From contig JACGXE010000007.1 in NCBI GenBank assembly GCA_014138095.1, forward strand, positions 176,375 through 240,374: a stretch of 64,000 nucleotides of DNA, written 5' to 3'. The position numbers and the translations under genes are program-made. This document shows positions 52,605 to 61,266 of the stretch, in pieces. The DNA is from Ochrobactrum sp. RH2CCR150. GTDB lineage: Bacteria; Pseudomonadota; Alphaproteobacteria; Rhizobiales; Rhizobiaceae. The notes beneath the pieces were generated by a model. That model had not been told where the DNA came from. It saw only the letters and a list, made by a program, of their open reading frames with translations, and ran no database searches. Each line of letters opens with the position of its first letter. Within the stretch, counting starts at the first letter, position 1.

Positions 52605-55343
52605 TTAGGCAGCGGCAGGTGCCGGTTTGCGGGCATGTTCCACGTCGTAGAGCAGACCGCCTTTTCGGGTGTAGACGCCCCAGGTGATGACGAGGCAGGT
52701 CACGTAGAAGATCAGGAACGCCCAGAGTGCAGCTTCCGGTCCGCCAGTCATGCTGATCGAGGTGCCGTAGCCCTTCGGAATGAAGAACGCGCCAAAAGCA
52801 GCGATGGCCGAGGTGAAGCCGGTGATGGCGGCAGATTCCTTTTCCGCTTCGTGACGGCGCTCCTCCGGGGTGGCATTTGGCATCAGCCGGACCATTTCCT
52901 TCGACATGATCGCAGGGATCATCTGGAAGGTGGATGCATTGCCGATACCGGTTGCAAAGAACAGCAGGACGAAGGATGCGAAGAAGCCCCAGAAAGCGTT
53001 CGGCTGGTCTTTGACACCGACGAACCACAGCACGCCTGCAACACCGATCATCATCAGCACGAATGCCCAGATGGTCACGCGCCCACCGCCATATTTATCC
53101 GCCAGCCAACCCGAACCTGACCGTGACAGTGCGCCGACGAGCGGGCCAAGGAAGGCGTAATGGAGTGCATTGACCTCTGGAAACAGGATGTTGGTCAAAA
53201 GCGGGAAGCCCGCCGAATAGCCGATGAACGAACCGAATGTGCCGGTGTAAAGCCAGCACATAATCCAGTTGTGCTTGCGGCGGAAAATGACAGCCTGATC
53301 GGCAAAGGACGCCTTGGCCGAGGCTATATCGTTCATGCCGAACCAGTTGGCGAAAGCTGTGATGACAATGAACGGTACGAAGATGAAACCGGCATTTTGC
53401 AGCCAGAGCGGTGCATTGCCAGCCTCGGTCGCGACCATTGCGGGATCGCCGCCGAGTTTGCCAAAGATACCGGCAGTAATGACGAGCGGCACCACGAACT
53501 GCACCACGCTGACACCGAGATTACCGAGGCCCGCATTGAGCGCCGCTGCATTGCCCTTTTCGTGTTTCGGAAAGAAGAACGAAATGTTGGACATGGACGA
53601 GGCGAAGTTGCCGCCGCCAAAGCCGCAGAAGAGCGCAAGGAGTAGGAACACGAAGTAAGGCGTGTTCGGGTTCTGCACAGCATAACCGATGCCGATGGCC
53701 GGAATGACCAGCGACCAGGTGGTCAATGTGGTCCACAGGCGGCCGCCGAAGATCGGCACCATGAAGGAATAGAAGATACGGAATGTTGCGCCCGAAATAC
53801 CGGGAAGAGCCGCCAGCCAGAACAACTGGTCAGTGGTAAACTGATAGCCTACCAGCGGCAGTTTTGCCACCACCACAGACCAGACCTGCCAGATAGCAAA
53901 GGACAAGAGGAGGGCAGGAATGGAAAGCCACAGATTACGCTTGGCAATCTTCTTGCCCTTCTGCTCCCAGAAGACTGGGTCATCAGGGCGCCAATCGGTC
54001 AAAACCGCGTCACTCTTGCTCGGCTTGATCTCCGCTTTCTTCAGTCCCTGCAATTCTGCAAAGGCCGGAAGTTCTTCCGCAGCCTTACCCTGTGCCGCGC
54101 GCTCCATCTGGCGGATCGAAACATGCATCCAGACAAAGGAGACGGCGACGATGACAAAGAGCAACATGAAGCAGCTCGTCCACAAGCCGGTCAGGTCCAG
54201 AAGCACACCGAACAGAATAGGCAGGATAAAACCGCCCAGACCGCCGATCATGCCGACCAGACCGCCAACCGAACCCACATTACCCGGATAATAGACCGGA
54301 ATATGTTTGAACACGGCGGCTTTGCCCAAAGCCATGAAGAAGCCGAGGATAAAGACAGTAATGGTGAAACCAACCACGCTCATTTCAGCATGAAAGCTAA
54401 GCGGTCCCTTATCGCTTTGGATGATATAGTCCGTCGGCGGATATGACAGGACAAACGTTGCCGCCAGCGAGACGAGGAACGTCCAGTACATGACTTTTCG
54501 TGCGCCGTAGACATCGGAAAGATGGCCGCCATAGGCGCGGAACAAGCTGGCAGGAACAGAGAAGAAGACGGCGATCATACCGGCAACGCGAATATCGACA
54601 CCATAAACATGGATCAGATATTGCGGCAGCCATAGGGCCAGAGCCACAAACGCACCGAAAACGAAGAAGTAGTAAAGCGAGAAGCGCCAGACCTGCACGT
54701 TTTTGAGCGGCTCAAGCTCCATGAGTGTGCTGGCAGGCTTTTCGCCAGTGCGGCGACGTTCGACCAGAACGGGATCGTCGCTTGTCGTGAAATAGAAGAC
54801 CAGAGCCATGATGACCATTGCCGCGGCCCAGATTTCCGCAACGGCATGCCAACCAAAGGCGACCATGACGATCGGCGCGAAGAACTTCGTGACGGCGGAA
54901 CCGACATTCCCTGCGCCAAAAATACCGAGCGCAACGCCCTGCTTTTCAGGCGGATACCAGCGCGATACGTAGGCGACACCGACCGAGAACGATCCGCCAG
55001 CCACACCAACGCCAAGCGCGGCAGTCAGCATTTGCGGATAGTTTGTCGCGAAGGTCAGGAGATAGGTTGCAAGCGCTGAAATAAGCATGGTCAGCGCGAA
55101 AATCAGGCGCCCGCCGTAACGGTCGGCCCAAATGCCCAGTATGACACGGATCAGAGACCCGGTTAGAATGGGCGTGCCGACAAGCAAACCAAACTGCGTC
55201 TCGGACAAACCAAGCTCAGAGCGTATCTGAATTCCGATGATTGCAAATATTGTCCAAACCGCAAAGCATGTCGTGAACGCAACGGTGCTCATGGCAAGAG
55301 CTGTTGACTGCCCCCTCGGGGCAGCTCCCTCGACATTTGGCAT
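52605..55343 (-). CDS. narK: Fused NarK1-NarK2 nitrate/nitrite transporter
   Basis: This 912-residue protein holds two complete MFS domains of about 12 helices each. The first (residues 1-420) starts FTTCFAVWTIFAIIGIQIRSELGLSE and has GIFGAGNVGSAVTKFFAP; the second (about 460-900) has FCGFGGGNFASSMSNISFFFPKHEKGNAAALNAGLGNLGVS. By analogy with the Paracoccus fusion, the first half is a proton-linked nitrate importer and the second a nitrate/nitrite exchanger. CGGAG precedes the ATG at 55343. It leads the operon narKGHJI-ppi-DUF2478 and is preceded by a perfect FNR box. Confidence 0.95.
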   Translation of the reverse strand: MPNVEGAAPRGQSTALAMSTVAFTTCFAVWTIFAIIGIQIRSELGLSETQFGLLVGTPILTGSLIRVILGIWADRYGGRLIFALTMLISALATYLLTFATNYPQMLTAALGVGVAGGSFSVGVAYVSRWYPPEKQGVALGIFGAGNVGSAVTKFFAPIVMVAFGWHAVAEIWAAAMVIMALVFYFTTSDDPVLVERRRTGEKPASTLMELEPLKNVQVWRFSLYYFFVFGAFVALALWLPQYLIHVYGVDIRVAGMIAVFFSVPASLFRAYGGHLSDVYGARKVMYWTFLVSLAATFVLSYPPTDYIIQSDKGPLSFHAEMSVVGFTITVFILGFFMALGKAAVFKHIPVYYPGNVGSVGGLVGMIGGLGGFILPILFGVLLDLTGLWTSCFMLLFVIVAVSFVWMHVSIRQMERAAQGKAAEELPAFAELQGLKKAEIKPSKSDAVLTDWRPDDPVFWEQKGKKIAKRNLWLSIPALLLSFAIWQVWSVVVAKLPLVGYQFTTDQLFWLAALPGISGATFRIFYSFMVPIFGGRLWTTLTTWSLVIPAIGIGYAVQNPNTPYFVFLLLALFCGFGGGNFASSMSNISFFFPKHEKGNAAALNAGLGNLGVSVVQFVVPLVITAGIFGKLGGDPAMVATEAGNAPLWLQNAGFIFVPFIVITAFANWFGMNDIASAKASFADQAVIFRRKHNWIMCWLYTGTFGSFIGYSAGFPLLTNILFPEVNALHYAFLGPLVGALSRSGSGWLADKYGGGRVTIWAFVLMMIGVAGVLWFVGVKDQPNAFWGFFASFVLLFFATGIGNASTFQMIPAIMSKEMVRLMPNATPEERRHEAEKESAAITGFTSAIAAFGAFFIPKGYGTSISMTGGPEAALWAFLIFYVTCLVITWGVYTRKGGLLYDVEHARKPAPAAA

Positions 55344-55413
55344 AGGCGTACTCCGAATTGAATACCATCATAGGTTTCGTTTGCACATATGCGTCGATTG
55401 TTTGCTGGATACA

Positions 55414-55427
55414 TTGATTAAGATCAA
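55414..55427. promoter_or_regulatory. Perfect FNR/FnrL box, narK side
   Basis: TTGATTAAGATCAA fits TTGAT-N4-ATCAA exactly and lies 71-84 bases upstream of the narK start. FNR, NarR and NNR-type regulators all bind this sequence, so it likely activates the nar operon when oxygen is low. Confidence 0.88.
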
Positions 55428-55525
55428 AATTATTAATTTTTTCAAGAATAAAATGAAATGCTACAATAATTAAGACTTCAATAGAATTATATCGCTCTAT
55501 GTATTGACTTTATGTAATTTTATGA

Positions 55526-55539
55526 TTGATAATTATCAA
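55526..55539. promoter_or_regulatory. Perfect FNR/FnrL box, narR side
   Basis: TTGATAATTATCAA is a second exact TTGAT-N4-ATCAA palindrome, 38 bases before the narR ATG. So close to the gene it may repress or autoregulate narR rather than activate it, or act on the distant narK promoter. Confidence 0.85.
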
Positions 55540-55577
55540 GAATTTATACCGATAACTTGATCATAAGAGTATGCTTT

Positions 55578-56294
55578 ATGCAGAAAGACGATATCTATCG
55601 ACTGAAAAAGCTTCCTCTGTTTGCGGAAATCGCGGACGCGAATTTTGATCGGATTATTCGACCAAGCTTCGTCCAATCATTTCCTGCCCGCACTGTGCTT
55701 CTGAAAGAAGATGAGTCGGCCGACTTTCTGTTCGTCGTTCTGGACGGGCTTGTCGTGATGTCCGCCAAGTCCGACGACAGCGAGACAGTTCTCGAAGTTC
55801 TGGGTGCTGCCGACGTTTTCATATTGGCCGCCGTGCTCAATGACGACGTTTGCTTGCAGACCGCGCAAACACTGACCTCTGCGCGTATCTTAATGGTCCC
55901 ATCCAGTCTGGTGCGGGAAATTCTCAACGAAGACAATGGGTTCATGCGCGCTGTCGTATTCGAAACCGCAAGAGCCTACCGAAAACTCGTAAAAGAACTT
56001 AAGGCACACAAACTGCGAAGCAGCATTCAGCGTCTTGCCAACTGGATCATCAGGGAGTCTTTGGCGACCGAGCGTACTGACGTCGTCGTGCTGCAATATG
56101 AAAAGCGTGTTCTGGCGGCCTATCTCGGCATGACGCCCGAAAATCTGTCACGCAGTTTTGCAAGTCTCTCCGAATATGGCGTGACCACCCACGCCTCCAG
56201 CATTAAAATTGGCGACTACAACAAGCTTTGGCAGTTTGCGTCACCTTCGCCGCTCATTGATCGCCATGAGCCCGCATTACAGCCCAGAACATGA
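55578..56294 (+). CDS. narR: Crp/Fnr-family regulator of nitrate respiration, NarR-like
   Basis: This 238-residue protein has a cyclic-nucleotide-binding-like fold (residues 15-130) and a C-terminal Crp HTH (KRVLAAYLGMTPENLSRSFASLSEYGV). It lacks the N-terminal Cys group of FNR, so it does not carry an oxygen-labile [4Fe-4S] cluster and belongs to the NarR/NNR/DNR class that responds to nitrate, nitrite or NO. It is divergent from narK with two FNR boxes between. The ATG at 55578 gives MQKDDIYRLKKLPLF; the frame upstream is AT-rich promoter. NarR or NnrA-type naming cannot be settled from sequence alone. Confidence 0.88.
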   Translation: MQKDDIYRLKKLPLFAEIADANFDRIIRPSFVQSFPARTVLLKEDESADFLFVVLDGLVVMSAKSDDSETVLEVLGAADVFILAAVLNDDVCLQTAQTLTSARILMVPSSLVREILNEDNGFMRAVVFETARAYRKLVKELKAHKLRSSIQRLANWIIRESLATERTDVVVLQYEKRVLAAYLGMTPENLSRSFASLSEYGVTTHASSIKIGDYNKLWQFASPSPLIDRHEPALQPRT

Positions 56295-56320
56295 CAAGCA
56301 GAACAGGCATTCCCTGCTCG

Positions 56321-58000
56321 TTACGCCTCCAGCCATTTTGGCAAGCCATGCGCGACGCGACCTGTCTGCGCCGCCTGCGCGCAACTCACCAAACTGCCGA
56401 AACGTACTGCGCGGCCGGATAGACCAGGCCCATAATGGGCATATTTGCCAGAATTGGTCATCAGCGCCTTGGCTTCAACTGGAAAAACCGGCTCGGAAAT
56501 CGAACACCAGCAAAGATCCGGAATAACCTGAACGCCTGAAGCTTCCAGCCTTTCCAGCGTGCCCTCGCCACGCGCGCTGGCGATAACCTGACGCCCTGCG
56601 GTTATAATTGTCGTCGTGACCGCCTTAGTGCCCTGCAATGCATCAGCAAATGCGCGACATTCTTCCAGTGAAGCATGCGGGCTGCCGATAGCTACCAGAT
56701 CCACGCTATCGGGCCCGTCGTTCAACAACTGCCAGCCGTCCGCCATATCATGCTTCGTGATACGCGCCTCATCAGCTGCGGGCGAGACGAGATGTGCTTC
56801 CGGCGTAACGCCTGCAACATGCAGCATCGGTGCGGCGGACGTCGTACCGAAGGCAGCACAGAGAGCTTTCAGGTTCTCCGCGGTCGGCTTGGCTTCTTCG
56901 AGCCCCCGCAACAGCGGAATCCGATCCGGCGAAACTTTACCCGCCAGATAACCGATCAATGGCCAGAAGGCATCATCGAACGCCACCGGCACATCCACAT
57001 CAATGATCCGTTCCGCAAACCGATGTTGATCGAGATAAACGCCGGAAAGCGGCGCGCGCCCGATGATCGCTATGCAAAGATCCAGAAAATCCGGATGCTT
57101 CGCAGTGCGTGCGCCAAGCACGGTATTGGCATAGATGACCGCGTTGCTTTCGGCCCATGCAATCCTCTCACCCTGTTTCGGAGCGGTTTCCAACAGATAG
57201 GGCGAGCAGGTGAACGTATTCTGGCATCCCATCCGCACATAGGCATCGGCGAGCCGTGCGGCTGGCCGTCCAAAGGCTGCAGGCACACCTTGTGTCTGCC
57301 AATGCTCCCGATCGACAGAGATGGCATTCATCGTCGTCGGAACACGGACCCGCGCGCCCATATCCGCCATTTTTTCGGCAAAGGTCAGATTGGCCGGACT
57401 TGCATAGATGCAGCCATCAATATGAGCCTGCGCAACGTCGATAAGGCGTTCAGCCCCCTGGTTTGCCGCCATCGTGCAGATGATTTCCATGGCAAATTTG
57501 GTAACCTCGCCCTCTTCACCCGCAAGCATGGCTTGATCAGTGGCAGAAAGATCGAGACCGGCCTCCTTCGATTGAACGAGCGACAGCGTGAGACCGGGCG
57601 CGGTTAAGGCCGTTGGCGTGATCGCGGCCTTCTCCTCTTTTCGCAGACGCTCCCAATCTTCCGGTGCCAGACGCAGGACCGGCAAAGATTTACCGAACAT
57701 CTTATCCGCAATCAGCGCTCCGAGAGTCACCACGTCCTCAGCCTGACAGAAGACCAGCGCTGCAGGCGCCATGCCGTTCAGCGCAAGATCGAGCAGCACG
57801 CCAGAGCCTGTGCACGAACCGCGCGTCGATGGCATCATCAACACAACGCCCTTGATGCTCTGTCCGTGAAGCGGATGATGCACGTCGATGATTTTACCCG
57901 AAGCGGGATCGACCCCGCCCCAGAAGCTGAGCGGTTCGGTTGTTGCGAGGATTGGCCCCTCGGCAGTTCCGGCCAGAATGCTTCGGGCTGTTTTGTTCAT
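56321..58000 (-). CDS. Aconitase X (fused swivel and catalytic domains), probable cis-3-hydroxy-L-proline dehydratase
   Basis: This 559-residue protein joins the small aconitase-X swivel domain (residues 1-130; [45 protein letters not shown]) to the large DUF521 domain (about 145-559; [62 protein letters not shown]). Bacterial fused AcnX proteins of Rhizobiales dehydrate cis-3-hydroxy-L-proline; Cys residues in the large domain hold an Fe-S cluster. No other hydroxyproline genes (racemase, delta1-pyrroline-2-carboxylate reductase, transporter) are adjacent. It is convergent with narR and alone in its transcript. Confidence 0.9.
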   Translation of the reverse strand: MNKTARSILAGTAEGPILATTEPLSFWGGVDPASGKIIDVHHPLHGQSIKGVVLMMPSTRGSCTGSGVLLDLALNGMAPAALVFCQAEDVVTLGALIADKMFGKSLPVLRLAPEDWERLRKEEKAAITPTALTAPGLTLSLVQSKEAGLDLSATDQAMLAGEEGEVTKFAMEIICTMAANQGAERLIDVAQAHIDGCIYASPANLTFAEKMADMGARVRVPTTMNAISVDREHWQTQGVPAAFGRPAARLADAYVRMGCQNTFTCSPYLLETAPKQGERIAWAESNAVIYANTVLGARTAKHPDFLDLCIAIIGRAPLSGVYLDQHRFAERIIDVDVPVAFDDAFWPLIGYLAGKVSPDRIPLLRGLEEAKPTAENLKALCAAFGTTSAAPMLHVAGVTPEAHLVSPAADEARITKHDMADGWQLLNDGPDSVDLVAIGSPHASLEECRAFADALQGTKAVTTTIITAGRQVIASARGEGTLERLEASGVQVIPDLCWCSISEPVFPVEAKALMTNSGKYAHYGPGLSGRAVRFGSLVSCAQAAQTGRVAHGLPKWLEA

Positions 58001-58103
58001 GGAAAAGGACCGCTTGCTGATGCTATCGTTGAATGAATGCGAAGACCGATACTGGTTGTCGAAAATAGTGGTCAGGTCAAGGGGGACACCATTTTGTCGT
58101 CAG

Positions 58104-58718
58104 TCAAACGATACGGCCCCCGGCCTCCAAAAGTGCCTCTCTCGTGTCGACATCAATTCTGGCAGCGGCGCCAATTGGTACATCAATGACAGGAATATCG
58201 CTCGCCTCTATAACGCGCTTTGCACCCAAATCGCCGGAGAGCGCGGAAATGGCTTTAAAAAGCTGTCGCGGTAAAATGACGGGATTGCCTCGCTCGCCCT
58301 CACCGATAACGGCGCGGATGACGGCCTTTCCTTTATGCTGTCGAAAGCAATCGACCATCGTGCGCATATGATGTGCATTGATGGCAGGCATATCACCAAG
58401 ATGAATCATAAGCCCATCGCAATCTGCCGTTGTCGCCCCCAATGCAGCTTTGATCGAGCTCGCAAGACCTGTGGCATATGCCGCGTTATGCACGATGGCA
58501 ACGTCCATCCCCTGCAGCGCTGCCGCGATATCTCCGGCCATATGTCCGGTAACGACGATAACCCGATCACTACTGGTTTGCATCGCAACTTCAACAGAAC
58601 GGCGGATCAGTGACTTGCCGTCAAAAATGGCAAGCAGCTTGTTTGCGCCACCCAAACGCGACGATTGCCCAGCGGCCAACACAGCGATTGTTACGGTGGT
58701 CTTTTGCTTCTCTTCCAT
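58104..58718 (-). CDS. MobA/MocA-like nucleotidyltransferase
   Basis: This 204-residue protein starts with the NTP-binding loop VAVLAAGQSSRLGGANKLLAIFDGKSLI and has DGLMIHLGDMPAI near residue 100 (the metal-binding Asp) and GERGNPVILPRQLF near 142, as in MocA (molybdenum cofactor cytidylyltransferase). MocA-type enzymes make molybdopterin cytosine dinucleotide for xanthine-dehydrogenase-like enzymes, not for NarG. It lies between aconitase X and the response regulator with no clear operon. Some relatives transfer other nucleotides, so the product is unsure. Confidence 0.85.
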   Translation of the reverse strand: MEEKQKTTVTIAVLAAGQSSRLGGANKLLAIFDGKSLIRRSVEVAMQTSSDRVIVVTGHMAGDIAAALQGMDVAIVHNAAYATGLASSIKAALGATTADCDGLMIHLGDMPAINAHHMRTMVDCFRQHKGKAVIRAVIGEGERGNPVILPRQLFKAISALSGDLGAKRVIEASDIPVIDVPIGAAARIDVDTREALLEAGGRIV

Positions 58719-58957
58719 TTTATCGCCGCATAGTGGACTGCCAATTTATCCTATCCGTTGAGTAACACGCTTGTAACGGCGTTGGCCATCGTGAAACGCG
58801 CCCACGCAGAACGGGAAATCATTAATCCAAATCAACGCAATAAGTTAGGAAGCAATAAACCCAATTGTATAGCTTAGGCCGGAAAATGCTTAAATCCGGT
58901 ACCACCTTTTATGGTAGAATGGGATGTTAATTTCTCGCGCCACCAACGTGGTGTGAG
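58719..58957. promoter_or_regulatory. Divergent promoter region with small inverted repeats
   Basis: These 239 bases separate the nucleotidyltransferase gene from the response-regulator gene. They contain TACCA-N7-TGGTA (58900-58916), nested inside CCGGA...TCCGG, and CACCA-ACG-TGGTG (58941-58953) just before the ATG. The shared ACCA/TGGT words may be a regulator site. No gene is evident. Confidence 0.4.
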
Positions 58958-59803
58958 ATGACTTCATTCGGACATTGTGCAGCATTCGATAGATCTCGTG
59001 AGCGATGGAAAAGACCTCCGGTCATTGGAAAAGCGGAGCCTGTAGTGTCAGCCGATCTTGAGAGAAAACGCCGCAAAATGCGCAGCCTTCCGACCATGGT
59101 TATCGTGGCCAAACATACGCTTGCGCGCACATGCGTCGTTAAATTCCTCGCTCACGAACTCGCCGGGTGGGACTTTATCGATATGGCTTCTACTGCCGAT
59201 CTGGCAAAGGCGATTGGAAGAGATGTCGCGCTTATCGCCCTGGATCTGGCGGGGCGAGCAATCGATAGCCCAACCCTGCTGGAAGATTTGCTGGCTGCTC
59301 AAACGCATTTTCCGGCAGCATCGATCGCCTTGCTTTCCAACCGGGACGATATCCTGATGGAATCAGAGGCGATCAAAATGGGAGTACGAGGCTTTTTCAC
59401 CTCGTCTCTTCCGGTGGAAATAGCGCTTGCTGGTGTGCGGCTGGTGCTTGCAGGCGGCGTATTTTGCCCACATCCGTTAGGCGCTCACGGCAGCATCCAA
59501 CCGACCATCTCCATCAATGGCAAGTCAGCTTTAGAAGACATGCTCGACGATGACAATGAGACGGTGAGCCGCGCTCCGCGGATGGCCGCCATTGCCGGTT
59601 TCACACCTCGTGAAGTCGATGTTCTCACCGAGCTTCAGCGTGGTCATTCAAACAAGATCATTGCGGAAAAACTCAACCTCTCGGGGAATACCGTGAAAAT
59701 GCATTTGCAGCATATCATGCGCAAACTGCGGGTTCAAAACAGAACGGAGGTCGTGCTGCTTTTGGGAGCAAAGACATCTCCGGGTATAAACACGGTGCAA
59801 TAA
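58958..59803 (+). CDS. Atypical LuxR-family response regulator
   Basis: This protein of up to 281 residues has a receiver-like domain (about residues 42-165) and a C-terminal LuxR HTH (FTPREVDVLTELQRGHSNKIIAEKLNLSGNTVKMHLQHIMRKL). The receiver keeps an Asp at the phospho-site position (LIALDLAG) but lacks the N-terminal acidic pair (MVIVAKHTLA) and the conserved Lys (GFFTSSLP), so normal phosphorylation is doubtful. A GTG at 59045 with GGAG before it would give a 252-residue form without the 29-residue lead and may be the true start. No sensor kinase is nearby. It is convergent with the type I secretion genes and may control them (inference). Confidence 0.88.
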   Translation: MTSFGHCAAFDRSRERWKRPPVIGKAEPVVSADLERKRRKMRSLPTMVIVAKHTLARTCVVKFLAHELAGWDFIDMASTADLAKAIGRDVALIALDLAGRAIDSPTLLEDLLAAQTHFPAASIALLSNRDDILMESEAIKMGVRGFFTSSLPVEIALAGVRLVLAGGVFCPHPLGAHGSIQPTISINGKSALEDMLDDDNETVSRAPRMAAIAGFTPREVDVLTELQRGHSNKIIAEKLNLSGNTVKMHLQHIMRKLRVQNRTEVVLLLGAKTSPGINTVQ

Positions 59804-59814
59804 GCGAAACAAAT

Positions 59815-61254
59815 TCAATTCTCGCGGAATGCACGATGGAAGCTATCCAGCAAAGGCCTGACGGCATAAAGAGCGACGCTACTTTGGCCAGTTTCGATCA
59901 AAGCTTGCACCGGCATTCCTGGGATCATCTCTATATCCCCTGCCTGCAACAATTCATCATCGGTGACCTGGATCGTTGCAGCATAGTAGGGCTGACCTGT
60001 GACCTTATCCAACAGGCGATCAGCAGAAACATAAGTGACCCTCCCTTTCAAAAGCGGCACGCGTCGCTGATCATAGGGTAGAAGATGTACCTGCGCATTC
60101 AGCCCCTGATGAACAAGATGGATATCTTCAGGTCTGACATGTGCAGACACAACCATATTGCCGTCCTGTGGCACAAGATCGAGCAACGGTTCGCCTGCGC
60201 CAATCACTCCGCCTGTTGTATGAATACGTAAATCCATAACAATGCCCGCCTCTGGTGCCTTAATCGCCGTACGGTTTAGTTGATCATCAATGGCGCGATA
60301 TCGCTCGTTCAACAAAAACAGCTGGTTCTCAGTGTCGCGCAGTTCCTTTGCGATCTCATTTTGCCGGTCGCTTTCCAGTTTGATGAGATTGGCCTGCGCT
60401 TCATTGATCACCTGGTAAGCACGGGAAATCTGAGCCGTCGTTTCTCCAAATTGTCCATCAAGGTCCGCTTTTTCCCGCGCGAGGTTCAGCAGGCTTGTTT
60501 TGCGTTCAAGACCTTTCTTGACCAGCGGATCAATCATGTCCAACTGCTGACGGGTAATCTCCACCCGTGACGACAGCGCCAGTTTTTGGGCTACCAGACC
60601 GGTGATCTCCTGTTTCACCTGCTCCATTTTTTCATGCGTTATAGCAATTTCGGATCGATAGACATCACGCCGCGCTTCGAAAATTCTCCGCTGGCCAACA
60701 ACAATCGCGCTGACTGCCGGATTATGCGAAACAAGTCGCGCCAGCTCCGGCGGAAACGCGAGCTGCGCCTCGTTTCCCTGTTCCGCGACCAGCCGCGCGC
60801 GGCTTGCCTCCGCATCCCACAACTGGCCCTGAAGGCCGACAAGTTCCGTTCTCGGCTTGGTATCATCAAGCTTGATCAACACCTGCCCGGAAGAAACCAG
60901 ATCTCCGTTGTGGACATAAATCTGCTGAACGATACCGCCCTCCAGATGTTGAATGGTTTTACGACTGGTCTCCGCTTCGACGATGCCCACAGCAACTGCC
61001 GCGCTTTTGAGTGGCGCAAGAATTGCCCACAGACCAAACCCGGCTAAAAACGTCAAAACCAGCAAGTTTCCAGTCCAGGCAACCCCGCGCAACCTTGGCC
61101 GGGAGGTCACCGGCGCTGGCAATGTTTTGCGTTGGTCTACAAGTATCGGTGGAGATGCGAGCCGCCACAGCATCAGCTGTTGCGCAACCAGCTCCAGACG
61201 GAATTTGAACGCGTTCACGACCTTCAATGGAACATCAAGATAGACCAGCGCCAT
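59815..61254 (-). CDS. HlyD-family adaptor of a type I secretion system
   Basis: This 479-residue protein has a cytoplasmic lead of about 58 residues, one membrane segment (NLLVLTFLAGFGLWAIL), a split lipoyl-like domain (HLEGGIVQQIYVHNGDLVSSGQVLIKLDD near 100-130), a long coiled coil (about 150-330) and a C-terminal barrel (SAHVRPEDIHLVHQGLNAQVHLLPYDQRRVPLLKGRVTYVSAD), as in HlyD/PrtE. It bridges the inner-membrane ABC exporter and an outer-membrane TolC channel, which is not in the window. GAGGGGG precedes the ATG, 12 bases after the exporter gene. Confidence 0.94.
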   Translation of the reverse strand: MALVYLDVPLKVVNAFKFRLELVAQQLMLWRLASPPILVDQRKTLPAPVTSRPRLRGVAWTGNLLVLTFLAGFGLWAILAPLKSAAVAVGIVEAETSRKTIQHLEGGIVQQIYVHNGDLVSSGQVLIKLDDTKPRTELVGLQGQLWDAEASRARLVAEQGNEAQLAFPPELARLVSHNPAVSAIVVGQRRIFEARRDVYRSEIAITHEKMEQVKQEITGLVAQKLALSSRVEITRQQLDMIDPLVKKGLERKTSLLNLAREKADLDGQFGETTAQISRAYQVINEAQANLIKLESDRQNEIAKELRDTENQLFLLNERYRAIDDQLNRTAIKAPEAGIVMDLRIHTTGGVIGAGEPLLDLVPQDGNMVVSAHVRPEDIHLVHQGLNAQVHLLPYDQRRVPLLKGRVTYVSADRLLDKVTGQPYYAATIQVTDDELLQAGDIEMIPGMPVQALIETGQSSVALYAVRPLLDSFHRAFREN

Positions 61255-61266
61255 TGCATTGCCCCC

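Noticed and set aside
48817..53028. 1403-codon open frame for NarG
   Set aside because: The extra N-terminal 149 codons overlap the end of narK and have no NarG homology. The family start is at 52581.
56295..56325. Possible terminator between narR and aconitase X
   Set aside because: Only 4-5 base stems (AGCAG/CTGCT) with no T run.
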